Shown piece after piece: positions 12,494 to 23,668 of a stretch of 64,000 bases of DNA. The position numbers were made by a program, and so were the translations under genes. How positions within the stretch are numbered: position 1 is the stretch's first letter; each line of letters starts with the position of its first letter. The stretch comes from Stropharia rugosoannulata (taxonomy: Eukaryota; Basidiomycota; Agaricomycetes; Agaricales; Strophariaceae). The stretch is taken from assembly GCA_028532985.1 (NCBI GenBank), contig JANCIK010000013.1:310001-374000 (forward strand), given 5' to 3'. Under the pieces are notes generated by a model. The model was not told the origin of the DNA and ran no database searches. It was given only the letters and a program-made list of their open reading frames with translations.

Positions 12494-13923
12494 GGCAAGC
12501 CAGACCACTTTCCATTGTGCTGTACTTTGCAAGGATCACTTAAGTACACAAGCATACTCACATTTCTAACCCTCTTTGTGAAATTCTCAATGAAATTATT
12601 TGTATTTGCTCAATATTTACTCGATTTTCATCAGCAAATCTGGGACTTACTATATAGTACCTACTAGCATTATATAATACCATAGCACCATAGTAAGGGT
12701 TCTTATCTATTTAGCACGGCATAGCATAGGCTCATATCTACATAGTAACTCGGCTACATTATGTAGTATTATATAACACTCTGTAGAATTACATAGTACA
12801 GTACCAGTACTTAAATTCGAGCAGCATTTAGGTAGATCAAGGGCTATAATATTGTGTATTACTTATTCACACTTTATGTCTATTACAAACAACATAATAT
12901 TAAACTTATATATATATATGTAAGTACATTAAGAGCACGGGCTAGACAGGGGCTGTTTCGTGATGCAGTGGGGTCGTATATGGCATGGCATGGGTCTCGT
13001 GATAGTCGTTTTTCAATGTGGCAGGGTCATGGGGTGGTTGGGACATACGAGGCAGTGGGACCAGCATGGACAGATTGGGGGATTCAGTTACTCACCTATG
13101 CTTCACCCCTTTTCGTGCCTGTTCCCTGCTCCCTGCAGCTTCATCGTCATCTTGTCATTGGCGTCATTGGCGTCGTCAACATTGTTAGGGTGGTTGCACT
13201 ATGGGGGAGAGGGAAGGGGAATTTGGCATGGTGGTGGTAGTGGATGAAGAGGGAACGGCTGCGACGTGGCAAGAAATATCCATAACACAGCCTTGACACA
13301 GCCTTCGGAAATAGCCGAGAAAAAGCGGTATATGTATTCTTTAGTTCAATCAAAATAAATTGTGGTATGGCCTAGGTGGTTTATTACGGCCTTCTACTAC
13401 ATAAGTCCCTTGAGGCTTGGGGTTCAATTCTTGCTGGTCGCATTTTTTAATAAGTTAGCATACATGAAATTTGGCTTACTGCTAGTTGTAACTTGTACGA
13501 TTTGTCGATATCATTATATCTACACACAGTATACTTTATTTAACTTAGTATATAGCGGTTCGGAAAGATATAAAGATGAGCCAAAGACATAACAAGATCT
13601 ACGAGCTTTGAAAACTGCTGAAGCTATAACTATAGTCGTTATTAGATTAGTATTTATGGCATGACTTGCAGAGCCTATTATAGAGTACTACAACATGCTA
13701 TATAACGATTATAATTATACTATATAGTGCTATGTGACTATGGGCCATTATAAGCCCAGTCTAATTACTATAACATGCTATGAGATTGTACGGTATTACT
13801 ATGCCGTTCTATGAGATCATGTGGTATTATTATGACATGCTATGAGAAAATGGTTGGATTTGCTGATGTTCACTGCCATCATTCCGAGCCTGATGAATTC
13901 CCACGCCTGATTTCCCCCCCGAC
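12494..13923. other. T2 left arm, AT-rich, no gene seen
   Basis: Non-coding by inspection. It is rich in short palindromic strings such as ATTATATAATAC, TATATAGTACCTA and CATGCTATGAGAT, repeated with variation at 12,650-12,800 and 13,670-13,850. Such strings could be subterminal binding sites or remnants of small insertions. Confidence 0.5.
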
Positions 13924-13930
13924 GTTCAAG

Positions 13931-13951
13931 CCCAGTGAAAACCGGTTCTGG
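13931..13951 (+). repeat. T1 left terminal inverted repeat
   Basis: Begins CCCAGTGAAAAC directly after the GTTCAAG target duplication. It matches the right end with 2 mismatches in 21. Confidence 0.88.
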
Positions 13952-14341
13952 GATAATCTGGCCAACACGGCCGTCTACGGCTGTTTACGGGGAATTCTGG
14001 TAAGTTCCGGTTAACACTGGTTTGACATCGACAATCATGGCGATCAGCATTGTCAATTTTGACAGCTGCCAAAATCTCCAGACACTGCATATGCATAGGC
14101 TACGGCCTATCAGAGTCCTTCATATCGAGGTTACATATGTATAACTGACCTGTTAAAATACCAATGTACTTAGTGGATATAGCTAGGGTATAGAAGGAGC
14201 CGACTGTGCTTCCTTCGTGAATCGTGAGAATTGAGATTCGCAATGCATTTCGCTGTCTGCTTTTGAGAAGAGTCGTACGACTCTGTAGTACATATACATA
14301 GTAGAACTCAGCATAAGTTTGGGTTTGCTCTACCTCTTTCA

Positions 14342-17300
14342 ATGCCATCCAAAAAAGTTAGATGCTATTGCGTAAACTGTCACGGCCGTCTTCGAGATGC
14401 AAAAACGGTTAGAAAGCATGCTGAAAAGGAGGCAGCTATAGAAGACACGTTACTGCAGGCCAATAGCAGGCATACGCGTACACCATCTGATAGTGACGAG
14501 GACTCTTCGCATAACTCTGATTTGGTATTCAATGAAAACAATATCAGTCGAAGAAGCAGCATGTCTATTGAGCACAGAGAAAGACCTCCGAGTCCGGTGA
14601 GCGATCTTAATATACCACTGCGTGGCAGTGTAATCTTACTATAGTACCATTAATTACATAGGATAATGGCCCCGACATATACAATGATGTAGAAATGACT
14701 GACTCCGCACTGGATGATAGAGACAATACCAATGATGCTGGGGAGGTATATGTAAGTGCATATTGAGAATATTGAAATGGACACTTACTTCAAATTCTTT
14801 AAATTAGTTGAATAACAGTGATTTGGAAGAGCACAAGCCTGGTCAAATAGAAGAACCTGATGACAGGGAGACCAGACAACACGCGGCAGATAACACGGAC
14901 TCAGGCAGCAACTCCGAAAGTGATTTGGAAGACCTTGCAGGTTTTAATGCGGCTACTATAGACCTTGATAATCACGACTCCGACTCCGACTCCGATGACA
15001 GCAGGTCTCTTAGTCCGGGTGTTGAATCAAACCTCGAGAAACAAGTCGATAATGCGGCTGAATATAACCCTTCCAACATTCGTTCTCTGCTGGCAGATCT
15101 GAAAGCATCACAGGAATTTATAGAGCTGATTCGGAATGCAACACTCGAAAACAGCGGACTAGACAACATAGTTATTGATCGTCTTCGTAACCCTGATGAA
15201 ACCCTTCCTGATATATCTGATCCGGATATACGACTCTCTTTGGATTTATATCTGTCATGCAGAAATGCATCGGAAGAGACATATAGAAGAGTTAGCAAGA
15301 CTATATTGCGTCGGTTTCCTGATGTCGAACTTCTATCACACTATTCAGCAAAGAAACTGGTATCAAACATTACCGGGATAATCTCCGTCAATGACGACAT
15401 GTGTATCGGCTCTTGTCACGCATTCACAGGCCCATATGCTACTCTTGACAAATGTAGGATATGCTCTGAGCCTCGTTTCGTTACCATAGGCACAGGTGCT
15501 CATGAAAAGAAGAAGCCCCGCTTACAAGCAACTACGATCCCTCTTGGGCCACAGATACAGGCTTTACGGCGCTCAGTTTCTGGAGCAAATGCTATGCGTT
15601 ATCAGGAGCGCAAAGTTCGTGATATTCTTGAATCACTTGATATGCTAGACGATGATCTGGATCGCATCTATGACGATATATTCTGTGGAAACGATATTCT
15701 TGATATCTGCGAGAATCTGAGGCTTACAAGTGATGATACTACGGTCATGTTCTCAGTGGATGGCGCACAGTTATATAAAAACAAGAAGTCTGATACTTGG
15801 ATTGCCATCTGGATAGTTGTTAACTACAATCCCAGTACCCGCTCATGTTCAAAACACATTTTACCAGCACTTATTATTCCAGGCCCGAACAAACCAAAGA
15901 ACATCGATTCTTTTCTCTTTCGCTCCTTTCACCATCTCTCAGCCATTCAGCGCGAGGACCGCGGTGCCGGAATTCGGGTCTATGATGCGTTAAAAAAGGC
16001 CGTGGTATCATCACGGACAATTTTTTTGCTAGGAACAGCCGACGCCGTGGGACTTACGGAGATCGATGGACGTGTTGGCCACCACGGAGCTCAAGGTTGT
16101 CGCAAGGGCTGTGAAATGAAAGGACGGCATAAGCCTTCCATTGGACATTACTATGCGGCACACCTGAGGCCAAATAACTATGGGGTTCTTGAATGCAATC
16201 AACCAGACTTCGACTTCCACCAGTTTAAATTTCAAATTTCTCCTGAAGAGTATCAAGCGCAACTGGATACTGTACTCATGTCCTTGGATAGTACCTCCTA
16301 TGAGAGTAACCGAAAGGCTACAGGCATCAGTAAACCATCTATTCTTCTGGGTCTCTATTACGCCTATACTCTTCGGGTGCCTCTATGCTTTACACTCGAC
16401 CTTATGCATCTTTCCTTGAATCTCGGCAGTCTTTTCATTTCATTGTGGCGTGGCAAACTTGCTTGTGAGGAACCTGATGATAAATCAACATGGGACTGGG
16501 TAACGTTAACTGGACCAACATGGACGGCACATGGTGAACTTATTGAAAAGGCTACAAAATATTTCCCTTCATCCTTTCATCGCCCACCACGGAATCCAGC
16601 AAAAAAGATATCTAGTGGCTATAAGGCAACCGAGTTCTACCTGTATCTTTTTGGACTTGGTCCAGGACACTTCCGTGCTGTATTGCCGTTCAAATACTGG
16701 CGTAATTTCTGCAAATTAGTGCGGGGAATGCGCATCATTATGCAGCGCGAAACATCCGCTCGTCAGGCACAAGAAGCACACAGCTATCTTGTACAATTTG
16801 TTGAAGAATACGAACATCTGTATTACCAGCGCCGTATTGAACGGATCCACTTCACACGTCCTTGCATACACACTCTTCTTCATGCTGCAGCGGAGATTTT
16901 GCGCGTAGGGAATGGTTGTCACTCAGACCAATATACTATGGAAAGGTCTATTGGTATCCTAGGAAAGCGTATCCGGCAGCCATCAAACATTTTTGCTAAT
17001 CTTGCACAATTAGCAATACAGGAAGCGGAAGTGAACGCCATCAAAGCCATTTTCCCGGAGCTTGACAATGATCATGTTAAGCATACTCCACAGTTCTCAC
17101 ATGTTCTTGACAATGGCTACTGTCTCCTTCGTCCTCGTCAAAAAGCTGCAAAAAAACTAGCACCTGCAGAGCTAGCAGCTGCACAAAAAGTTTGCAACAA
17201 GGATAAGCGACAACGGTGGGGCCGTATCCAACTTCCAAATGGACAAGTTGCTCGAAGTAGGTATTGCGAAGAGAAAAAGACAGGTATTAGTCCAAGAATA

Positions 17301-17715
17301 TCTTGCAATGTAAAGGTACTAATTTTAATCTCTATTTTATCCATATCAAACATTCTGACATTTATTATAGCTTTGTGTGGATGGCGTTATCAAATATGCC
17401 GAAGTCCAGTACTACTTTCTGGACCGGGATGCTAATGAAAACATCAAGCCTGTTGCCTATGCCATGATATCTTATCATGGACCTCCTAATCGGCAAATGC
17501 TTACAGATTCATTTGAAACTCTTTATGCATGTCGATATGCAGAACAGAACAACTTTGAATGTTGTCCGGTACAAGAAATCATCTCTGTTATATCAATGCA
17601 GCCCTTACCTCGCAAAGCAGAAGATACTGAGGACCTTTGGTTTGTTGTGGAGAAATCGGGACTAGAGGATATTCAATTATTTGAACAAGAGGACAAGGAC
17701 CAGGAACAGGAGTAG
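14342..17715 (+). CDS. T1 transposase, Tnp2/CACTA-like
   Basis: Four exons: 14342-14596, 14662-14751, 14808-17315 and 17371-17715, all joined in phase 0, giving 1065 aa. The start is the ATG of MPSKKVRCYCVNCHGRL, a Cys-rich N-terminus (CYCVNC) often seen in basidiomycete Tnp2-type proteins. An acidic Ser/Asp-rich linker with a DSDSDSDDSRS run follows. A CIGSCHAFTG...CRICSEPR zinc-knuckle-like motif precedes the catalytic-looking core: MFSVDGAQLYKNKKSD, then HILPALIIPGPNKPKNIDSF, which resembles the Transposase_21 (Tnp2) signature, then GRVGHHGAQGCRKGCEMKG. Catalytic acidic residues cannot be fixed without alignment. No stop or frameshift is visible. The C-terminal exon is acidic and Glu-rich. 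It should cut and paste the element by binding its ends in the nucleus. Confidence 0.85.
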
Positions 17716-17840
17716 TATGTAGTCGTACTCACATGTATCTATTTTTAGCTCCTATTGCTTCTCTGTCGCTCTGTGCACGCTTACACAAGCAGACAGTCAA
17801 GCAAATTCTTATCTTACTGCCCCTCTTTCTGTTCATAACC

Positions 17841-18478
17841 ATGGTTTATTGGGACGATGAGATTGTTCCCTCCTCTGATCCAATAGAGGCCGAAGAAGAG
17901 GCGCTATTGAAAGCTGAAAAGGTATGTTACAGTTATTTTATCTATTTTTATCTTTTCCTGGACTATGTCACGGCAGTGCTTTTTGCTCAGGAGGTGGAGC
18001 GGCAAAAGTATCTATCGAAAGCTAAAGTGGCCATGGTCAAAGAAGGACCACAAGCCCCAGAAGATACACTGGGGGAGACTCACACAGTCAGCAACAATTG
18101 TGATGATACATGTAGTAGCGTCTCTACATCTGACCTGGTAAGTCATTCAATAAATTGCTCTGCTACATTCACAAACTATGTCAATAGACTGGGACACAAC
18201 TATTTGACCGTGTTGATAAATTTTACGAATCAGTCTACAAAGAAAATCCAGGCCTCAAAGAATGGCTAAATACATGCCGAACACCTTCACCTTTGCCCGA
18301 TGCAGCTCAAGACGGTGATTCCACAAGTGAAGCTTCCGAGGAAAGTGAATGGACATATGAAGACGAATTTGCTGTTGTGGAAACACAGTGCGATGCTCCT
18401 GAATATTACTCTACAAATTACAGGTACCATCAACCTGAAGACACACAAGAAATCGAGGAGAGCAGTGACTCGACATAA
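17841..18478 (+). CDS. T1 accessory gene: small acidic protein, function unknown
   Basis: Three exons: 17841-17921, 17991-18137 and 18188-18478, all phase 0, giving 172 aa. It begins MVYWDDEIVPSSDPIEAEEE and ends in an acidic Ser/Glu tail (EEIESS-like). The middle has a KAEKEVERQKYLSKAKVAM stretch that may form a short coiled coil, and the third exon holds FDRVDKFYESVYKENPGLK. No family is recognised. It lies 125 bp after the transposase stop on the same strand and before the third T1 gene, so it is probably an element-encoded partner. Open frame and clean splice sites argue against chance. Confidence 0.65.
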
Positions 18479-18714
18479 ATCCGGCCCGTGTAGTGACAGC
18501 AGCTTTGTACATTGTTTGTATTGAAAAAAAATGACAGCAACCCTTTTCTCGTACGACCGCCATGAACGACTTTTCTTTTGGAGACAATAATCATAATCAC
18601 CATCCTTTTTTTCCTTCTATTGAGCAAAGTATGACAAGATCGTCAATCGGATCAGTAGTAAGCTCAAGGAAAACAATGTGACTGTGAGATTTACGTGCAT
18701 AGTTTTACCCAAAC

Positions 18715-21252
18715 ATGCAGCATCATAGTACACCGTCACCTGTTTCGAGTTCAAGCCAGGGTGATACTCTAAGCATCCTTAGATCGGCTTCCAAGGCCAT
18801 GCTTCTAGCATCCGAAAATGCTGAATACCTCAAGCTTTATGAGGAAAACATCGCACTCAAAGCAGAAATTCAGGCAACGACGTAAGCAAACTTTACTGTG
18901 CATATATGCTACTATTGTGTGCTTATAAAGTTACAGGAAGGTCATGTCGCGCTCTAGTGGAGAGCAGATATATGCTGGATCAACTCCACACTTTCAGAGC
19001 GCACCAGCCCCTGTTCTTCAGCCAAACACAAACGCCAGCAGCCAGCGCTTTCTTACAGTCCCAGATGCACCAGAATCGGAAGACGAGGCTGATTTTCCCA
19101 ACGTGCAGTTCTGGCATCAGGCGGAATGGTCAAGGTATATTCGAGGGAAAAATGAAAGCGGTAAACCATTCCACAAGCTCCGTTTTATCACCAATGAGGA
19201 TGGCCATATGGTATCTGAAGAACATCTTTCGCTAATGTCTAAAGCAGCAAAATCAATCTGGGCTGAGCTTTACTACGAACGACTTGCACCAGAGCAATGG
19301 AGCAACAAAACAAAGACGGCTAGTGATTTTTATGCGAACTCAATGGCACAGAAATTTGAAGAGTTTAGATGGTGCGAGGGGAACTGGAAGGCTGACGCAT
19401 TTGCTACAGTGCGCTATAGTGACTGGAAGCCAGTGCGAAACTCAGGTGACCTGCCACGTACGTATAAGTTATGATTTGTTTTCGTTTTTGTACTAACATT
19501 GGTTTCTTTTTTGTATGCTAGGCTGCAATCCATCTCCAATATCCACATCTCGAAACAGCACTAGCCACACCAGTCATGGCAGTGTTTCTAGTAAGCGAAA
19601 GCAAAGCGGCAGTGCCAGTGCCCGTCCACCGAAAAAGCCCAAGCGGACCTACAATAGTGATTCCAATTCCGATTCAGTCCAGGAAGTGGGGCCATACAGT
19701 ACAAGGGCTCCCAAATCTCGTAAGGCGTTGGCACCAAAGGCTGGTATATTGACGTCTGAAAGGGCTCTCCGTATGTTTTAAACATCTCTTTTTTTTCATT
19801 GATCTTCGACTTTATGATATTAATTTCTTGGTTTAAATCTTATTAGTATCGTCAACAGACACGGGTCACGCGGCTGCCACAGTAGGGGCAGAATCTGAAG
19901 CAATGCCAAGTTACATCAATGGAAATCAGCATGCTACTATTTCTACAGCCGTAAGTTACTTAGTCACCGTGTCTTTGGCCCATCATAATAAGCACATTTC
20001 AGGCTCCAAGTACTACGGATGAGCTAGTGGCTCCATTCACACAGAGGTCTACAACGTTGCCTCCGTTCATGCAGCAATCTTCGCGTGAGCCATCACCTCC
20101 ATTCACGCAGAGATCTGCTGAGCAGCCTGCACCTTCACACCCTCCTGTGAGCGAGCCCAATGCACCTCTGAGAATCAGCCGCATCAATGTCAATCATGCT
20201 GGTGTGCCTACACCTCGAAATGCCAAGTGCGAGCCTACGTCCCCATCGGCCTCACTTTCTGTACGTCATTCCTCTTCCACAGCAGCACAGTTAGTACAAA
20301 CAGCCCCAAATGTTGGTGAGCCACTAGCTGCTACGGGAACAAGGCCTGTGGCCCCATTCACCCAGACGGCTACTCCCCAACCGGCACCAATTGTGCAGAC
20401 AACTGCTGGGTTGGATGAGCCCACTATCACTCCGGTTACAATACTGACCGCTTCCGTGACCGCTTCCGTGACCCGGAGTGAGCCGATGGGAACTCTTGGT
20501 TGTATTGCGGAAGCAGAGAGCCAGCCCAGTACGGTTCCACCTGGTCATGACACTATAAGTAACTGTGAGTGATGTATCATGTCGAAAGTAATATAAACTG
20601 ATATTGGTAAAGCACTGGCTGGTACCGAAGAACCTACAGCGCCAGTTACGGATTGTACAGAACAAATACCGTCACAATACTCGGTTGCGCCACGTCAAAA
20701 GAGGAAGGTATGCCATCTAGTAATGCTTGGTTTGACGTCTACTTACCCAAGTATAATTGTCTTCAAGGACACGATTAGAATCCTGTACGTCCATGATATT
20801 TGCAATTACGCTATCATATAGCATTCTGACTAATCTGTACAATAGACGAGATATGACGATCCCGAAGCCATCCGACGAGGTCATTGCCCCGGTCACTGAA
20901 GGTTGCCCAGGCCCTGAACCCAGTGATACAAGACCTGGCAAGGGAAAGGTCAAGCATCTTGTGGCAAACAGTACTCTTTCAGCCAGGTATGTTCGCGCTC
21001 ACTCACTTTTTCATTATGTTTATGGCAATAACTTCAATTAGAAACTTATACGCAATCGACTATCTCAAAGAGCACGATGGAGAAGTCCTTGCTTCCGACT
21101 TTAAAGAGGTCTGGGATAATCTGGACCGAAAAATAGTTAAGGTACGCTTTCTTTAAATCTTATCATTATTCACGAGCATTTCCCTTACGTTGGAGAACAC
21201 GTAGGAGTACCAATCAAAAGCTACTGCAGCAAAGAAGGCTCGCAGCGGTTGA
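18715..21252 (+). CDS. T1 accessory gene: large protein with possible HMG-like tail
   Basis: Model of ten exons: 18715-18881, 18937-19457, 19522-19770, 19847-19950, 20003-20564, 20613-20707, 20768-20784, 20846-20986, 21042-21141 and 21205-21252. Phases fit throughout and give 667 aa. Exon 1 encodes a Ser-rich start and a likely coiled coil (SENAEYLKLYEENIALKAEI). Exon 2 has a Trp-rich block (NVQFWHQAEWSRYIRGKNES, LRFITNEDGHMVSEEH). Exon 3 is basic with a likely nuclear signal (RPPKKPKRTY). The middle is Pro/Thr-rich low complexity with PPFTQRS repeats. The C-terminus (RNLYAIDYLKEHDGE, WDNLDRKIVKEYQSKA) resembles half of an HMG box. It is probably a DNA-binding helper of the element. The 17-bp exon 7 is the weakest call. 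Confidence 0.6.
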
Positions 21253-21721
21253 ATACACTGCTATAACACAGCAGCGCGCCTACATTTACCGTTTTTCATT
21301 CATGCCCTTGTCATTGCCCACTTTCATTACATATTGCTGACTTCGTTTCTCTTTGCTTTTTGTCTCGCACTTCAAGTTATTGCTTATGCTTATAATCATT
21401 ATAGATATTCTTATTACTATGTAGATCAACCTGTAAGCGACGAAATTATGTACAGATATAGCCGTGTAGCACCAGATGCAAACCAGATGTAACCAGAACT
21501 GTTCGGAAATACAAGTATTTGATTAAGGTTGATTCCGTCGGATGAGAGCAGATACGCCCAGTTTCTTATCGGATCATACCAGATATGTACAGAAATTGAC
21601 CGGAACTGTATCAGCAATGGTACCAAGAGTGGCTCAGAAAGGGGGGAATTTAGCCGGCCATAGCTGGACATGTCTGGAAACATGCTCAAAGTCATCAATG
21701 ACCAGATTTGCGCAGACTCGA
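21253..21721. repeat. T1 right subterminal region with ACCAGAT-like motifs
   Basis: Variants of ACCAGAT or ACCAGAA occur at about 21,471, 21,481, 21,491, 21,570 and 21,701, with related CCGGAAC strings. The left side has scattered TCTGG and TTCCGG counterparts (13,945-14,030). Clustered short motifs near transposon ends commonly serve as transposase-binding sites. That role is inferred. Confidence 0.5.
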
Positions 21722-21742
21722 CCGGAACCCGTTTTCACTGGG
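21722..21742 (-). repeat. T1 right terminal inverted repeat
   Basis: Ends GTTTTCACTGGG and is followed at once by the GTTCAAG target duplication copy. Confidence 0.88.
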
Positions 21743-21749
21743 GTTCAAG

Positions 21750-22185
21750 TTTGCCCGCCCCGACTCAGAGCAACAAATTTGAATATGTGGTTTCAATGTC
21801 ATATAAGTGTATATAGATAAGGGCTAACCTAGTTATGTGTATTTTATTTGAAATAAATCAATAACAATAAGCAGAATGACCAAGATAATTTCCTGATGCT
21901 GCAACAACAAGGAAGTTTAGACAGAAATTACAGAGAATATAGTGTCTTCCTCACTTGATTCCAACATTATATGTATTTTATGATTTATTTATGTATAATA
22001 CACTTAAAAGTACTCCAGAATCGAAGCAGAAACTGGATTATATGTTGTGACTGCCTTACATCAATAATTTAAAATTAGACAGTAAAAAATGCTACAAAAT
22101 ACATTTAGAGTCGATATTATCCAACGCTTACACAATGGGAACCATCTGAAGCAATTATCTGCCGACCCATGACTTAATGCCCTCT
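21750..22185. other. T2 right arm, AT-rich, no gene seen
   Basis: About 440 bp of AT-rich DNA between the T1 target duplication and the right T2 inverted repeat. No open frame of note. Confidence 0.5.
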
Positions 22186-22255
22186 GAGTTGGGGGGCGGG
22201 CAGTCAGATCAGTGCGGGGGGGCGCGTGAGAATATGGTGCAAATAACTCACCATA
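22186..22255 (-). repeat. T2 right terminal inverted repeat
   Basis: Exact reverse complement of 12424-12493, followed by GTGAAA, which also precedes the left repeat. Confidence 0.92.
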
Positions 22256-22261
22256 GTGAAA

Positions 22262-23399
22262 ACTCCATGTTCAAGGAACAGAGTAAAGCGGGGGAAGGGA
22301 GGGGAGGGAGGGTGAGGGAAAAAAGGGAGAAGACCTAAGGAATTTAGATATGGGGGAAACAGTCAGAAAGCAAGAGGGTGAGTGAGCGAGCAGGCCTGAG
22401 ACTTGCGTGAACGTGCTGACTACCACAAAAGTGATGGTTTGAAACATTCTCCGGAGTGTAATGGACCGACGGGTACTTATGTAATCTCTGGGAATGACCT
22501 AGCTGCCTGATAAAGCGAGGCCGTGTCACATTGTCCCTCTCCACCGACTGTGCTTGCTTCGCTGTCGCCACCGGCTTCTCACCTACTATTCTCCATCCTG
22601 CAATACGCACCACACTTGCCAGCTCTCCGGTTGGCTATTCATAGCACTGCGCGCCGCGCAGGGTGCCCAGATTGTATTTACAAGCTCGAGGAGGACTAGT
22701 GCTGGTCGGGCTGCGGCTGCTCTGACTGCGGGTACATAGACGGTGGTCTATGTGCCTAAACTGATCCCCCGCATCCTGCAATGCAGCAAGTATCCACTTA
22801 CCACACCGTATACTCTACAACACCAACACCCACCGCTCAAGGTGACGTACCCAAATGCACTGTACTCTTGTGTTACTGCACCGTTCACAGTGTACCTTGA
22901 TTCGATTTAGCGCCGTGCCTCAGCCATCCTCTTACACTTTTTTTTGTATGGCTGGGGCTCGGCGCCCGAGGTATAAGTCCAGGCCGAATTCAGTCATAAA
23001 GATGCGTGTATTCAGTCGAGACAGTAATACGCAAGAGTGAATCTTCGTCCTCCAAGGTTTAAAATCGAGTCCTGCCTCTGGGTTTCCAATGCGATGATGC
23101 AGTCTACTCGAGTAGATGTCTAATGCAAAGCTTTATGTCGGGGCCCTGCCTTCGCACCCCAATGCTAACGTGCCTTCGCGCTATGGTGCTGACACGTCTT
23201 GACTCTTCGCGTCGGCCCTCCCGCCCGTGACGCGCTACTCGCCCAGCGGGAGCGTCGAGGGAGTGGGGATCCTGGTCTTGGTCGCTGCTCTCTGTTCAAT
23301 GCGCGGAGGGGAGGTGTCAGGTCTCTCGAGACTCGAGCTTAGCAGAAGAGGGGAGGGAGAGATGGGCGGTGTGTGGGCGAAAAAGGATGAGTATTTCGG
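22262..23399. other. Spacer between T2 and HET-C with polypurine tract
   Basis: No supportable gene. Between 22,288 and 22,332 one strand is almost entirely purine, with six G-runs of three or more (GGGGG, GGG, GGGG, GGG, GGG, GGG), which could form a G-quadruplex or triplex. A second GA-rich stretch is at 23,338-23,365. Confidence 0.55.
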
Positions 23400-23668
23400 G
23401 AGCACAGGTTGCTTCTGCATCGGTGGTTTACCGGAAAGATATACAGTTTTCTCATGCAACACTCACGATGGATAAAATTGGCACAGCACAATGCTACACG
23501 TGCAATATGGGTATGACATGCAGCCCCCAGTCTTCACAGCTCTGCAGGCGACCATACTGTCAGTCTCCCTGTTCATACATTCACCTATAGTCATCTAACC
23601 ACATTCCCCCACTAGACACTATCTGCCTCTCTCAACTTGTGCATAACGTCTAGTAGCTCCTACAAAGC
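23400..23668 (+). promoter_or_regulatory. Conserved HET upstream block (HET-C)
   Basis: The best-preserved copy. CACAGGTTGCTTCTGCATCG (about 23,403) matches HET-D. TACAGTTTTCTCATGC matches HET-F. ACGATGGATAAAATTGGCAC, CTACACGTGCAATATGGG and TCACAGCTCTGCAGGCG follow, then CTAGACACTATCTGCC and GTCTAGTAG just before the ATG, the latter also present before HET-F. Promoter role inferred. Confidence 0.6.

Larger units (their letters stand above)
13931..21742 (+). mobile_element. T1: Tnp2-type DNA transposon, 7.8 kb, apparently complete
   Basis: Ends are inverted repeats of 21 bp with 19 matches: CCCAGTGAAAACCGGTTCTGG on the left and, reverse-complemented, CCCAGTGAAAACGGGTTCCGG on the right. Both sides are flanked by GTTCAAG (13924-13930, 21743-21749), read as a 7-bp target duplication. 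The interior holds three same-strand genes: transposase (14342-17715), a small acidic protein (17841-18478) and a 667-aa protein (18715-21252). The last ~270 bp carry repeated ACCAGAT-like strings, as in subterminal regions of CACTA-like elements. The transposase is Tnp2-like, but the 7-bp duplication is longer than the 2-3 bp of classical CACTA elements. Reading frames look intact, so it may still be mobile. Confidence 0.85.
12424..22255. mobile_element. T2: outer transposable element with 70-bp inverted repeats
   Basis: The first and last 70 bp are perfect inverted copies (12424-12493, 22186-22255). The termini read TATGGTGAG...CTCACCATA and are flanked on both sides by GTGAAA (12418-12423, 22256-22261), a likely 6-bp target duplication. 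T1 lies inside it. Without T1, T2 would be about 2.0 kb with no coding capacity that I can see, so it is probably a non-autonomous element moved by an unknown transposase. Perfect identity of the arms suggests recent activity. The ends do not start with CACTA, and I cannot place the superfamily. Confidence 0.75.

Noticed and set aside
14808..14810. TTG as a transposase start
   Set aside because: It directly follows an AG acceptor, and two upstream exons in phase lead to an ATG at 14342 with a family-typical Cys-rich N-terminus.
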